Below, in pieces: positions 43,755-52,835 of a DNA stretch of 64,000 nt; positions within the stretch are counted from its first letter, which is position 1, and the number at the start of each line of letters is the position of its first letter. A model generated the notes under the pieces. That model was given only the letters and a program-made list of their open reading frames with translations, ran no database searches and was not told where the DNA came from. The position numbers were made by a program, and so were the translations under genes. The stretch spans positions 154,634-218,633 of the forward strand of contig CAYGDY010000002.1 of the NCBI GenBank assembly GCA_964348795.1, written 5' to 3'. This DNA is from JADLAT01 sp964348795 (lineage in GTDB: Bacteria > Pseudomonadota > Alphaproteobacteria > Micavibrionales > Micavibrionaceae).

Positions 43755-44030
43755 ATGGGCACACTTCTTTATCTTTTCTCGCTGGTCATTGACCTGTACA
43801 TTGGTATTATCGTTATTCAGGTGCTGGTGAGCTGGCTGATTGTTTTTGATGTCATCAATACCGCCAACGAGCAGGCCCGCAACCTGATGAACCTTCTCAA
43901 ACGGGCCACAGACCCGATTTACAAGCCCCTGATGAAATACATCCCCCCCATCGGCGGGATCGACATTACCCCCCTGATCGTCATTCTGGGGCTTCAGCTC
44001 CTGCGCAATCTGGTGTTTGGAGCGTTCTGA
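43755..44030 (+). CDS. yggT: YggT family membrane protein
   Basis: 91 aa, small integral membrane protein with the YggT layout: LLYLFSLVIDLYIGIIVIQV, SWLIVFDVINTAN, TDPIYKPLMKYIPPIGGIDITPLIVILGL. Family is linked to cell-envelope and cytochrome functions but not fully defined. Five bases before folD, in an apparent operon. Confidence 0.93.
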   Translation: MGTLLYLFSLVIDLYIGIIVIQVLVSWLIVFDVINTANEQARNLMNLLKRATDPIYKPLMKYIPPIGGIDITPLIVILGLQLLRNLVFGAF

Positions 44031-44035
44031 TTTCC

Positions 44036-44905
44036 ATGACACAGACACACATCATCGACGGCAAAGCACTGGCCGAGACCCTCAGATATTCTCTAAAAAC
44101 CCGTATAGCAAGCCTGCCTTCCCCGCCAGGTCTGGCGGTCCTGCTGGTGGGGGACGATCCAGCCTCCCACGTATATGTCAAAAACAAGATAGCCGCCTGC
44201 CAGGCCCTAGGGATCAAAAGCTTTGAATCGCGCTTGCCCCAAAAAGCCACACAAGCCGAAGTCGCGGCAGAAATCAAAGCTTTCAACGCCAATCCCGCCG
44301 TGCATGGTATTTTGCTCCAGCTTCCTGTGCCGCACCATCTGGACTCGGGAGCGCTTATCCAGATGATCGACCCGAAAAAGGACGTGGACGGCCTGACCTT
44401 GCCCAATATCGGGGCGCTGGTGGCGGGGCTGGACGGGCTTGTGCCCTGTACGCCGCAAGGGGCGCTATTGCTGATCCAGTCTGTCAAAACCGATCTGGAA
44501 GGCCTCAACGCGCTCGTCATCGGGCGCTCGCTCCTGTTTGGAAAGCCCATGGCCCAGCTCCTCCTGACACAGAACTGCACCGTCACCACCGCCCATTCCC
44601 GCACGAAAAACCTCCCCGATCTGTGCGCGCAGGCTGATATCGTGATTTCTGCCATCGGCCAGCCTCGCATGGTCAAGGGCGCATGGCTCAAACGCGGTGC
44701 GATCGTGATTGATGTCGGGATCAACCGCCTTGAAAACGGCACACTGTGCGGCGATGTCGATTATAACTCTGCGCTGGGGATTGCAGGGGCCCTCACCCCC
44801 GTGCCAGGCGGCGTGGGGCCCATGACGATTGCCTGCCTTCTGCAAAACACCGTCAGGGCGGCCGAGAATCTCGAACACGCGCCCGCACACAAAACGGACT
44901 ATTAA
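44036..44905 (+). CDS. folD: Bifunctional methylene-THF dehydrogenase/cyclohydrolase
   Basis: Makes 10-formyl-THF for one-carbon metabolism. 289 aa: VLLVGDDPASHVYVKNKIAA with the catalytic Lys, GILLQLPVPHHLD, PKKDVDGLT, PCTPQGALLL, VIGRSLLFGKPMAQLLL and the C-terminal TPVPGGVGPMTIACLLQNTV. Standard length. Confidence 0.97.
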   Translation: MTQTHIIDGKALAETLRYSLKTRIASLPSPPGLAVLLVGDDPASHVYVKNKIAACQALGIKSFESRLPQKATQAEVAAEIKAFNANPAVHGILLQLPVPHHLDSGALIQMIDPKKDVDGLTLPNIGALVAGLDGLVPCTPQGALLLIQSVKTDLEGLNALVIGRSLLFGKPMAQLLLTQNCTVTTAHSRTKNLPDLCAQADIVISAIGQPRMVKGAWLKRGAIVIDVGINRLENGTLCGDVDYNSALGIAGALTPVPGGVGPMTIACLLQNTVRAAENLEHAPAHKTDY

Positions 44906-45254
44906 GACCTTCCTTCAGCATGCGGACAAAAAAAGGTCCGGAGACCTTTAAGGCACTCCGGACAAACAGCGGTAATAGAGGGTGTGTGCATTTTTTATAG
45001 CCCACCCTTCTCCCCCTTGCAAGTCATTTTTCTCAAATACAGGAAAAATTTTTATATAATTTACATAAAATTTTACAAATCCTTCCAAAAATTAACGAAG
45101 CCTTAACCTTTAAACCCTCACAATAAAATTATAGCAAGGCGGCTCATGGAGTAGAAACAACACCCGTCAGAATGACGTTCGAGTGAAAGGATACGCACGT
45201 GCAAACATAAACGACCTTATATTTTCAACGCCTACATAGTATTGGGAGATACCT
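44906..45254. other. 349-bp gap before the RTX gene
   Basis: Holds a hairpin at 44936-44963 (GTCCGGAG, 12-base loop, CTCCGGAC) whose T run is on the minus strand (CCTTTTTTTG), then AT-rich DNA around 45010-45140 with several TATAAT-like hexamers that may carry the RTX promoter, and a GGGAG ribosome-binding site at 45244. No ORF seen. Confidence 0.5.
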
Positions 45255-46823
45255 ATGCCAACATCATTAGAAACAAAATTACTGAATCTGTCCTTGAACC
45301 ATCAATTTGCGCTGTTGAACAGCACAATCAAGGCCCTGACACCCACAGAGATTGCAACGATATCAAACCCTGTCGCCAACACTCTTTTGGACAACCTCAC
45401 CTTCAGCTATACTTCGCCTTCGCCAATTGATGCCCAAATTGCCGTCACAACACGTATTCTCATGAGCACGCTGGGAAGCAAGACAGATGCCATTCATATA
45501 GAAAATGCCATGTTCAACTTCTCCGGTCATCACAACTGGGCGGCTCTGGACGCTCTTACGGATTATCTGACCCCCGTTCAAAAATCCGATATTACATCCT
45601 TTACAAGGGGCACGGTCCTGAGCGATATCGTCTACGCCGATCTGTCAGGCACCACAGACGATGCACAAATCTCCAAAGTTGCCAGAGACTTTATGGTCAA
45701 ACTCGGAAACGGCATTGCGGGCAACTACATCGGCAACGCCATGGAAGTCGCTTCCAAACATCACAACTGGGGCGCGCTCGATGCTATCACAGACTACCTC
45801 ACAGATGCCCAAAAAGCCGGAATATCATCGATTACACGCGACACGGTTTTGACCAACATCGTTTATTCTGAGCTCCCAGGCTCCGACACTACAGACGATG
45901 CCAAAATCGCCACAGCGGTCAGAGACCTTATGGTCAAACTCGGAAGCGGCATGACGGGTCACGCTCTCGAAAATGCCATGGCAAACTTCTCCGGCCATCA
46001 CAACTGGGCGGCGCTCGATGCCGTCACAGACTACCTCACAGATGCCCAAAAAGCCGGAATATCATCATTTATACGCGGCGATGTGGTCCTGAGCGATATC
46101 GTGTACGCCGATGCCCCGGGCACCACAGATGATGCCCAAATCGCCGCCGTCGCCAGAGACTTTATGGTCAAACTCGGAAACGGCATTGCGGGCAACTACA
46201 TCGGCAACGCCATCGATGTTGTTGCCGATCACGGCAACCTTAAGGCCTTGGGAAGCATTCTGGACTACACAACTCTGTCCAAAATAGATCCTACCACGCA
46301 AGCCCATCTCACGACCCTCGGCATCAAGCTGGGGACAGACAGCGCCAACACCATCGTGGGGGGCCTCACAGCCGATAAAATCTATGGGCTGGGTGGCAAC
46401 GACATCATCCGTGGTGACAACGGGAACGACACCCTCTACGGCAATGCCGGAAATGACACCCTCACCGGCGGCAACGGCAACGACACCCTCGTAGGCGGGA
46501 TCGGGGTTGACACCCTCACCGGCGGCGCGGGCAAGGACACGTTCGTGGTGGCCAATCTCGGCAACGGCGTGGACAAGGTCACGGATTTCAGCATTGCACA
46601 GGCCGATGTCATTGATGTGCGGGAAGTCCTGCAGGGCTTTGATCCTCTGTCCTCTGCCATCACGGATTTCGTGCTGGCCAGAACAGTCGGGGCTGATACT
46701 GTGATCTCCGTGGATGCGGACGGGACCGGCGCTGGCAAGGCGGTGGATGTGCTGACGCTGGCCAACACGACAGGGATTGATGTGGAATCCCTTTATGTCT
46801 TCAACCAGATTATAGCCCATTAA
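45255..46823 (+). CDS. RTX-type calcium-binding secreted protein with tandem domains
   Basis: 522 aa, no N-terminal signal peptide. Residues 62-345 contain three full and one partial copy of a 77-79-aa unit (each with ARDFMVKLGNGI..., HHNW(A/G)ALDA(L/I/V)TDYLT and DIVYAD...TTDDAQ). Then GGxGxDxxx calcium nonapeptides (residues 377-431: GGNDIIRGDNGNDTLYGNAG and on) and a serralysin-like C-terminal region that ends in a hydrophobic tail, the usual type I secretion signal. No type I exporter gene is in the window. Probable surface or exported adhesin/scaffold; function unknown. Confidence 0.88.
   Translation: MPTSLETKLLNLSLNHQFALLNSTIKALTPTEIATISNPVANTLLDNLTFSYTSPSPIDAQIAVTTRILMSTLGSKTDAIHIENAMFNFSGHHNWAALDALTDYLTPVQKSDITSFTRGTVLSDIVYADLSGTTDDAQISKVARDFMVKLGNGIAGNYIGNAMEVASKHHNWGALDAITDYLTDAQKAGISSITRDTVLTNIVYSELPGSDTTDDAKIATAVRDLMVKLGSGMTGHALENAMANFSGHHNWAALDAVTDYLTDAQKAGISSFIRGDVVLSDIVYADAPGTTDDAQIAAVARDFMVKLGNGIAGNYIGNAIDVVADHGNLKALGSILDYTTLSKIDPTTQAHLTTLGIKLGTDSANTIVGGLTADKIYGLGGNDIIRGDNGNDTLYGNAGNDTLTGGNGNDTLVGGIGVDTLTGGAGKDTFVVANLGNGVDKVTDFSIAQADVIDVREVLQGFDPLSSAITDFVLARTVGADTVISVDADGTGAGKAVDVLTLANTTGIDVESLYVFNQIIAH
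45438..46289 (+). repeat. Tandem coding repeat within the RTX gene
   Basis: Units at 45438-45668, 45669-45905, 45906-46139 and a partial at 46140-46289. Units 2 and 3 are nearly identical at the DNA level over long stretches (for example around CAGATGCCCAAAAAGCCGGA in both), so expansion is recent or homogenised. Confidence 0.8.
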
Positions 46824-46849
46824 ACGGGCAGACCTTCTTAAAAAGGCAA

Positions 46850-46878
46850 AAGGGCGGCTGGGGAGGGCCGCCCTTTTT
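46850..46878 (+). terminator. Rho-independent terminator of the RTX gene
   Basis: AAGGGCGGC (46850-46858), 8-base loop, GCCGCCCTT (46867-46875), TTTTT. Isolates it from dapE. Confidence 0.9.
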
Positions 46879-46924
46879 ATATCCGCCCCTTGAATCGCGC
46901 CGGCAGACTATGCGATAGTCCGTC

Positions 46925-48046
46925 ATGGATGTTGTTTCACTCACGCAAAAGCTGATCGCCTGCCCGTCTGTCACGCCCCGTGACGCTGGCGCGCAGGCCC
47001 TGCTGGGCACATTTTTGCAAGCCCTTGGTTTTACCTGTCATCCCCTGACCTTCAACGGCGTGCCCAACCTGTTTGCGCGGATCGGCACCACTAGCCCGCA
47101 CCTGTGTTTTTCAGGCCATACCGATGTGGTCCCCGCCGGCCCCGAAGACCTGTGGACCTACGGCCCCTTTACGCCGCATATCGCAGACGGGATCTTGTAC
47201 GGGCGGGGGGCAAGCGACATGAAAGGGGCGGTGGCGGCCTTTGCGATTGCGGCGCGGGATTATCTGGCAGACACGCCCCTGAACGGCTCCATCAGCCTGC
47301 TGATTACGGGAGACGAGGAAGGCCCCGCGCAGGATGGCACCGTCCGCGTGCTGGAATGGATGCGGAACAACGGACACCTGCCCGATATGGCACTGGGCGG
47401 AGAGCCTACAAACCCTTCGGAGATCGGACAGGAAATCAAGATCGGACGGCGCGGGTCCCTCACGGGCCACTTGCGCGTCACCGGCAAGCAAGGACATGTG
47501 GCCTATCCGCATTTGGCGGACAATCCCCTGCCCCGCCTCGTCCGGTTTTTGGGTGCGCTGTCCGCCCACGTCTTCGATACGGGCACGGCGTTTTTTCCGG
47601 CGACCAACCTTGAAATCGTGACTATGGACGGGGGGGGAACCGCCGAGAATGTCATTCCCGCCAGTGGACACGCCACCTTCAATATCCGCTTTAACGACCA
47701 GTGGACCAGCCAGAGCCTGACCCAGACCCTCCACGATATTCTGCGTACGATCGGGGGGCCGTACGATCTGGAAACCACCTGCGGCGCGGAAAGTTTCATC
47801 ACACAGCCCGGCCCGTGGCCCGAGCGCGTCCAGTCAGCCATCGCGCACGTGACGGGGAAAACGCCCGCCTATACCACCAATGGCGGCACCTCGGATGCGC
47901 GGTTTTTCGCGCCCGTATGCCCTGTTGTGGAGTGCGGGGCCGTCAACGCCACCATCCACCAGATCAACGAACATGCCCGCGTGAGCGACCTGCACACCCT
48001 CACACAAATCTACCGGACCCTGCTGGAAAAAACCTTCGGAATTTAG
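46925..48046 (+). CDS. dapE: Succinyl-diaminopimelate desuccinylase
   Basis: Zinc enzyme of the succinylase branch of lysine synthesis. 373 aa: CFSGHTDVVPAG (zinc His/Asp), YGRGASDMKGAVAAF, ITGDEEGPAQDGT, GRRGSLTGHLRVTG dimerisation-domain core, and TTNGGTSDARF plus ECGAVNATIHQINEH near the end. Works with dapB at 8.3 kb. Confidence 0.97.
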   Translation: MDVVSLTQKLIACPSVTPRDAGAQALLGTFLQALGFTCHPLTFNGVPNLFARIGTTSPHLCFSGHTDVVPAGPEDLWTYGPFTPHIADGILYGRGASDMKGAVAAFAIAARDYLADTPLNGSISLLITGDEEGPAQDGTVRVLEWMRNNGHLPDMALGGEPTNPSEIGQEIKIGRRGSLTGHLRVTGKQGHVAYPHLADNPLPRLVRFLGALSAHVFDTGTAFFPATNLEIVTMDGGGTAENVIPASGHATFNIRFNDQWTSQSLTQTLHDILRTIGGPYDLETTCGAESFITQPGPWPERVQSAIAHVTGKTPAYTTNGGTSDARFFAPVCPVVECGAVNATIHQINEHARVSDLHTLTQIYRTLLEKTFGI

Positions 48047-48133
48047 GGCATGCACCCGCCATGACGACCTGCCCTCCGCGCCCGTGAAAACGAGGGAACG
48101 AAGCCACGCCCGTCAGGCGAAACCATCAAAGCT

Positions 48134-48790
48134 CTACCGGTACACATCGTCCAGCATGGTGTGACCGCTGATTTTCAAGCGTCTGTCCTTGTCAAACTCA
48201 CGGTAATAGCCCGATATCGCATAGTTCGTATGGGGTTTGAAATCTACGGACTTGATAAAGCTCATGAAGGCGGGCTTCCAGTGCTCATAGGCGCTTTGTT
48301 CGGCGGAGCATTCCACGGTGCGGACACTGTTGTCGTAAAAACTGACAACCGCAACCCCGCGTTTCATCATTTTTGCGCCCTGCGCGGTTTCAAATTCGCC
48401 CTCGGCCATAGAGGCAAAGCCGCGTCCGAGGGCGGCATCATCCCGCACCTCGTACAGCACCGGATTGCTATACTGGTTGAAATAGTGTTCCCAATAAGCG
48501 CGGCTGAAATTCGTACGCTGGATCTGCGGGCTGTAATCCACGGGGTAAATTTTGAAGCGGCCCTCGGGAACAACATTCAGACGGCAGGTTGCAAAATCGT
48601 TGGCGCCCGCCCCGTTGACAGTGAGCACATCCCCCGCGCTCTGGTTATGGGATTGCCGCCAGCGATCGGGAAACGTCACCGACACGTCCCCGTCGGGACT
48701 TTCCCAATAAAACACTTCTGCCTGCGCCAGATTTGCGCCAGCACAGAATAATAACAGGGAAAAACAAAATAATTTCAGAAGCTTTTTCAT
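48134..48790 (-). CDS. Exported protein, unknown
   Basis: 218 aa from MKKLLKLFCFSLLLF; clean signal peptide ending near ANLAQA. The mature protein starts EVFYWESPDGDVSVTFPDRW and has a beta-rich look with two conserved-looking cysteines. It resembles a family of periplasmic proteins with a 'surface-exposed beta domain' only in general; no family recognised. Divergent from argG. Confidence 0.72.
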   Translation of the reverse strand: MKKLLKLFCFSLLLFCAGANLAQAEVFYWESPDGDVSVTFPDRWRQSHNQSAGDVLTVNGAGANDFATCRLNVVPEGRFKIYPVDYSPQIQRTNFSRAYWEHYFNQYSNPVLYEVRDDAALGRGFASMAEGEFETAQGAKMMKRGVAVVSFYDNSVRTVECSAEQSAYEHWKPAFMSFIKSVDFKPHTNYAISGYYREFDKDRRLKISGHTMLDDVYR

Positions 48791-49011
48791 GGCAGGCACT
48801 CTCGGTCACTCAAGGATTATCATATCGTACTCCCCGCTATTGTGCCAGAGCAATTCCCAAAAAACCGTTAATGCAAATGGTCATAACGCTTTCCTTTTCC
48901 GCGCCGCGTCAGGATATCAGGAAGAAGCAAGATCCCTGTAAAAACCCCTTGTGTCCCCGCACTCTGCCCGTTAAAACAGACACACAACACACGGCAAAAA
49001 GGACATTGCGC

Positions 49012-50235
49012 ATGAGCAAAGGAAAAATCGTACTGGCCTATTCCGGCGGGCTGGACACCTCCATCATTCTGAAATGGCTGATCGAGGAAGGGTACGAAGT
49101 CGTGGCCTATATCGCCGATGTCGGACAAAAGGAAGATTTCTCTGCCGCCAAGGATAAGGCGCTTAAAATCGGGGCCTCCAAAGTTTACATCGAAGACCTC
49201 AAGGAAGAATTCGTCACCGATTACATCTTCCCCGCCTTTAAATCCCAAGCCGTATACGAAGGGCGCTATCTGCTCGGCACCTCTGTGGCACGGCCCGTAA
49301 TTGCCAAAAAACAAATTGAAATCGCCATAAAAGAAAACGCCCAGTTCGTAGGCCACGGCGCCACAGGCAAGGGCAACGATCAGGTCCGGTTTGAGCTCTC
49401 CTACTATGCCCTCAAACCCGATATCAAAGTCATCGCACCTTGGAAAATGCCGGAATTTTTAACCCGCTTCAAGGGCCGGACCGATATGCTGAACTACGCC
49501 GACCAATACGGTATCCCTGTGACCGCCACGCGCAAAAAACCATATTCGGAGGATGATAACCTGCTTCATATCTCGCATGAGGCGGGTATTCTCGAAGATC
49601 CAAACGCTCCGTGTGCGGAGGATGTCTATTCCCGTACCTCCTCGCCGGATCAATGGCCCGATCTGCCGGAAACAATAACACTCACCTTTGAAAAAGGGAT
49701 TCCGATAAAGCTCGAAGCGGGCGGCAAAACCATCACCGGCGCACTCGCGCTGTTTACGGCGCTCAATGATCTGGGGTCAAAACACGGCATCGGGCGGCTG
49801 GATATGGTTGAAAACCGCTTCGTAGGAATCAAATCGCGCGGCGTCTATGAAACCCCGGGCGGGACAATCCTGCACGCCGGACATCGGGACCTCGAAGGTC
49901 TGGTCATGGACCGTGAAGTGATGAAATTACGCGACTCCCTTTCCCCCAAGGTGGCGGAACTGATCTATAACGGGTTCTGGTTCGCGCCGGAATTTGACCT
50001 ACTCATGCATTTCATGGACAAGGCACAGGAGCCCGTGAACGGCACAGTGCAGGTCCAGCTCTACAAAGGACGCGCTTACCCCATCGCACGGGCCTCGGAC
50101 AACGCATTGTATGATCCCAAGCAATCCAGCATGGACGAGGAAGGCGGCTACGACCAGATGGACGCGGCAGGCTTTATCAAAATCAATGCGGTGCGCCTAC
50201 GGAATAATACCCGCGTGCGCGGACGGGGCCAGTGA
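49012..50235 (+). CDS. argG: Argininosuccinate synthase
   Basis: ATP-dependent condensation of citrulline and aspartate. 407 aa from MSKGKIVLAYSGGLDTSIIL (the PP-loop); ARPVIAKKQIEIA, GHGATGKGNDQVRFEL, NLLHISHEAGILEDP and MVENRFVGIKSRGVYETPGG are present. The frame is open upstream to 48733 but the ATG at 49012 matches the family start. Confidence 0.97.
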   Translation: MSKGKIVLAYSGGLDTSIILKWLIEEGYEVVAYIADVGQKEDFSAAKDKALKIGASKVYIEDLKEEFVTDYIFPAFKSQAVYEGRYLLGTSVARPVIAKKQIEIAIKENAQFVGHGATGKGNDQVRFELSYYALKPDIKVIAPWKMPEFLTRFKGRTDMLNYADQYGIPVTATRKKPYSEDDNLLHISHEAGILEDPNAPCAEDVYSRTSSPDQWPDLPETITLTFEKGIPIKLEAGGKTITGALALFTALNDLGSKHGIGRLDMVENRFVGIKSRGVYETPGGTILHAGHRDLEGLVMDREVMKLRDSLSPKVAELIYNGFWFAPEFDLLMHFMDKAQEPVNGTVQVQLYKGRAYPIARASDNALYDPKQSSMDEEGGYDQMDAAGFIKINAVRLRNNTRVRGRGQ

Positions 50236-50254
50236 TATAAGACGTTCCGTCTTT

Positions 50255-51250
50255 CTACTCTCGCGCCAAAATCAGGCTCTCACGGCTTTCCTTGACCGCT
50301 TCATGGCGCATAAACGCCCCCACCCCTTTACAGGCGTTGTTCAGGATTATCAGGTACTGGCGGGCGGCGGTTGCGATATTTAAGGTCTTTTGATCACAAC
50401 AGGATGCCCCGATCTGCGTCACTTCAGAAAAAGCAACCACCAGATTGAGCTTGTCCTGACCGGCACTGGCCGGACGCTTGACGAGCTTCTCCAAATCTTC
50501 AGGCTGGGAAGCCTGCTCTACAAAATTATGAAGCGCAAGCGCAAGCTGGTTTTCAACACGGATAAACGCCTTGCCCAGCGTGTATTCCGGTTCCGTCTCC
50601 TCCGCATCAACGAACCCGCACGGCATAATATTCTGGCACAGACGGGTGAGTGCATAAAAACTTGTGGAAAAATGAGCTTCGTGACGCCCCATCACCGTCA
50701 GTGTTCTGATTGCCCGCTCCATATCCTCGACCGTCAGGACCATCTCCTTCGTCAGCGCTACAATCGCCTCACAGACCGCCTCGGGAATTTTTGCGTATTT
50801 ATTTTTGGGAGAACACACCAGCCTCTCGGAGGCTCCCGCCTCCCCCAAAGACAGAATATCCCGAAACAACAGGGAAGACTCCTCTCCGGTTTCAGGAGAT
50901 TCCAGACCATCCCTGATCCAGCCTGTCACATTGCTCAGTCTGCAAAGCATATCTTGTGGCGCATGCCTGAAAAGCATCCCTGTAAATTTCTCCAGTACCT
51001 CCCCCAGCTCCTGCCGCATCACAACACCCCGTTCCGGCAGGGTCAGGGCATGGGGCGTTCTCACAAGCATATCAATCAACGATGCGGCATGCCGCTCCAG
51101 CGCAGGCATCATGCGGGCGCGCTTTTGCAGGCCCTCCATGAGGCGAGGCCTGTCCTGCACCGGACAGCCAGACGCCGCCAACTGCATCGCGGCCCGTGTC
51201 ATCTCCTCTGCAATGTCTTCGCTCTGAAATCTGGTATTTTGTGTCGGCAT
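50255..51250 (-). CDS. Unknown 331-aa helical protein
   Basis: Predicted all-helical, soluble. No motif recognised; cysteines at MPCGFVDAEE and GASCCDQKT. It is the second gene of a two-gene operon, starting 21 bases after the first gene (51272-51856) ends. Codon use is ordinary, suggesting a resident lineage-specific gene. Confidence 0.7.
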   Translation of the reverse strand: MPTQNTRFQSEDIAEEMTRAAMQLAASGCPVQDRPRLMEGLQKRARMMPALERHAASLIDMLVRTPHALTLPERGVVMRQELGEVLEKFTGMLFRHAPQDMLCRLSNVTGWIRDGLESPETGEESSLLFRDILSLGEAGASERLVCSPKNKYAKIPEAVCEAIVALTKEMVLTVEDMERAIRTLTVMGRHEAHFSTSFYALTRLCQNIMPCGFVDAEETEPEYTLGKAFIRVENQLALALHNFVEQASQPEDLEKLVKRPASAGQDKLNLVVAFSEVTQIGASCCDQKTLNIATAARQYLIILNNACKGVGAFMRHEAVKESRESLILARE

Positions 51251-51271
51251 GTCTGGTTTTCTCCTGCGCCC

Positions 51272-51856
51272 TTACCACGTCCGGTCAGGGCTGGATGGTA
51301 AAAAAGGGGCCATGATTTTTTCCATCTTCCGTTGCTCTGCCCAAAGTCTGTCATTCCAGTGTTGGGCCTTTTCCGTGAGATCAGCCGCATTTTCCCTGAG
51401 CACCTCCATGGGGGAGGAATCGGACACCTCATCCGGCGCCAGGGAAAAATAAAAAAAGATATCGGGCGGAAAAGGTGAAACACCACCTTCCGTGATTTCC
51501 TTGAAATGTTTTTCCATGATATTAAAAAATGTCACAGAGGCCCCCGCCGTCAGGGCCTCCCCGTCAACGACACGGGCCAGCCCCAGCAGGGCATCGGAAA
51601 TATGCTCTTTCACGGGACTTTCAGGCAAAACACGCCCGTACGAATTGAACGTCCAGACAGGATGGAAATGTGGCAAAAGATTATAGAGTGGCGACGCCAT
51701 GGCAAAGGCCTGTAGCACCCGATTCTCGTCCAGAAAAATTGAAATCTGGTTGGCAAGGTTGGCCACATTGTTGTCACGTATCTGCATAATCCCGATCCGG
51801 CGCCGCATCATGTCGTTAAAGGCCGACCCCAACAACGGGGTTCTTTTTCTGGGCAT
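51272..51856 (-). CDS. Unknown 194-aa protein, operon partner of 50255-51250
   Basis: Starts MPRKRTPLLGSAFNDMMRRR, with AGAGGAA upstream; an in-frame ATG at 51886 is less likely. Helical with an acidic C-terminal part (APDEVSDSSPMEVLRENAAD). No domain recognised. First gene of the operon. Confidence 0.7.
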   Translation of the reverse strand: MPRKRTPLLGSAFNDMMRRRIGIMQIRDNNVANLANQISIFLDENRVLQAFAMASPLYNLLPHFHPVWTFNSYGRVLPESPVKEHISDALLGLARVVDGEALTAGASVTFFNIMEKHFKEITEGGVSPFPPDIFFYFSLAPDEVSDSSPMEVLRENAADLTEKAQHWNDRLWAEQRKMEKIMAPFLPSSPDRTW

Positions 51857-52183
51857 CTGTATTCCTCTTGTAACAATTCCAAACACATAAAGACACGCGT
51901 TCCCCCTCGGCGTTTAGCCCCACCCTGAGCCGCCCCTTTTAGTCATCCTGAGCCGGCAGGCGAAGGATCTCTCCCTAAAAAACGCTATAGCGTGTATTCA
52001 TATCGTATATTGGCTCTTATACATAAAAAAATTCATTGTTTCAATAAAAAAACCGCACCCCCTGCCCGTCTTCTCTTTTTCCTGTCATCCTGAGGCTTTG
52101 CCGAAGGGGCTCTCACCTCAAGAATAGAAAGAGCAATAATATTTCAATCATGCGTATCAAATCAACAAGAAAAGATGTTTTTA
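51857..52183. repeat. Intergenic region with two repeat arms
   Basis: GTCATCCTGAG-type single arms at 51941-51975 and 52082-52113 in a 390-bp gap between divergent genes; the rest is AT-rich and contains the promoter listed next. Confidence 0.6.
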
Positions 52184-52213
52184 TTGACTTTAATGATATA
52201 TTAGATGTATAAT
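52184..52213 (+). promoter_or_regulatory. Strong predicted sigma-70 promoter
   Basis: TTGACT (52184-52189), 18 bases, TATAAT (52208-52213), the closest match to consensus seen in the window. Drives the small gene at 52249, 36 bases on, with GAGGAG before its ATG. Confidence 0.8.
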
Positions 52214-52248
52214 TTGGCAGAAATCGGACAAAAGAGGAGAATCACATC

Positions 52249-52461
52249 ATGCCCCACAGCAACACTGCCACAGCCCGCACGCCCCTTACAATCAAAGACA
52301 CGCTCCTTGCGGCAACCCTCGTGCTGAGCGCGGCCTTCGCCGCAACCCATACGGACGATATCGAAAAAGTATTCGACAATACAGCCTACCAGAAACATAT
52401 GGAAACACTAAAAACCGCAGACGGAAATCCGGCAACCATGATCCCCGAAATCGGGCTATAA
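52249..52461 (+). CDS. Small exported protein, unknown
   Basis: 70 aa. N-terminal 16 residues then a hydrophobic stretch (LLAATLVLSAAFA) ending with a plausible signal-peptidase site, leaving about 38 residues (ATHTDDIEKVFDNTAYQKHM...). Near-consensus promoter and good ribosome-binding site suggest high expression. The last 6 bases overlap the convergent gene. No family recognised. Confidence 0.65.
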   Translation: MPHSNTATARTPLTIKDTLLAATLVLSAAFAATHTDDIEKVFDNTAYQKHMETLKTADGNPATMIPEIGL

Positions 52462-52722
52462 GACCAGATCGACCCGCCGCTTATCATCCGCGAGAGTCTG
52501 GGTCCGGTCCTGCTCAAGGGCCACGCGGGTTTCGCGGGCGGTATCCTCGGCCTGTGCCACAGAAAGCGCTTCTTCCGAGATCTCGACCCGATCGGGCGCC
52601 CGCGCCGGAACCTCTTCCGTCCGGATCGGAGGGCTCCGGCGATCGGACAGCGCGTCTACTTGCGTTTTATTCTCATTCCGGACAAGGCCTTGCACCCCGC
52701 CCACTGCACTCAGATCAACCAT
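52456..52722 (-). CDS. Small FlgM-like or flagellar-associated protein, tentative
   Basis: 88 aa, disordered and charged: a Pro-rich linker, then DRVEISEEALSVAQAEDTA, a pattern seen in small alphaproteobacterial flagella-related proteins ('VxISxEA'). Function is uncertain. Convergent with and overlapping the small exported gene by 6 bases. Confidence 0.5.
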   Translation of the reverse strand: MVDLSAVGGVQGLVRNENKTQVDALSDRRSPPIRTEEVPARAPDRVEISEEALSVAQAEDTARETRVALEQDRTQTLADDKRRVDLVL

Positions 52723-52835
52723 GTTTTCACCCTGACAAAAAAATACCCTACCTTCTCCATTCTACCTTGAATACCATAAGAATTCAATACTTTGCAGTTA
52801 TATTCATAACAATAAATACAAAAACACGAAGCCCC

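Noticed and set aside
44906..46823. Type I secretion operon around the RTX gene
   Set aside because: No ABC exporter or membrane-fusion gene is present within the window.
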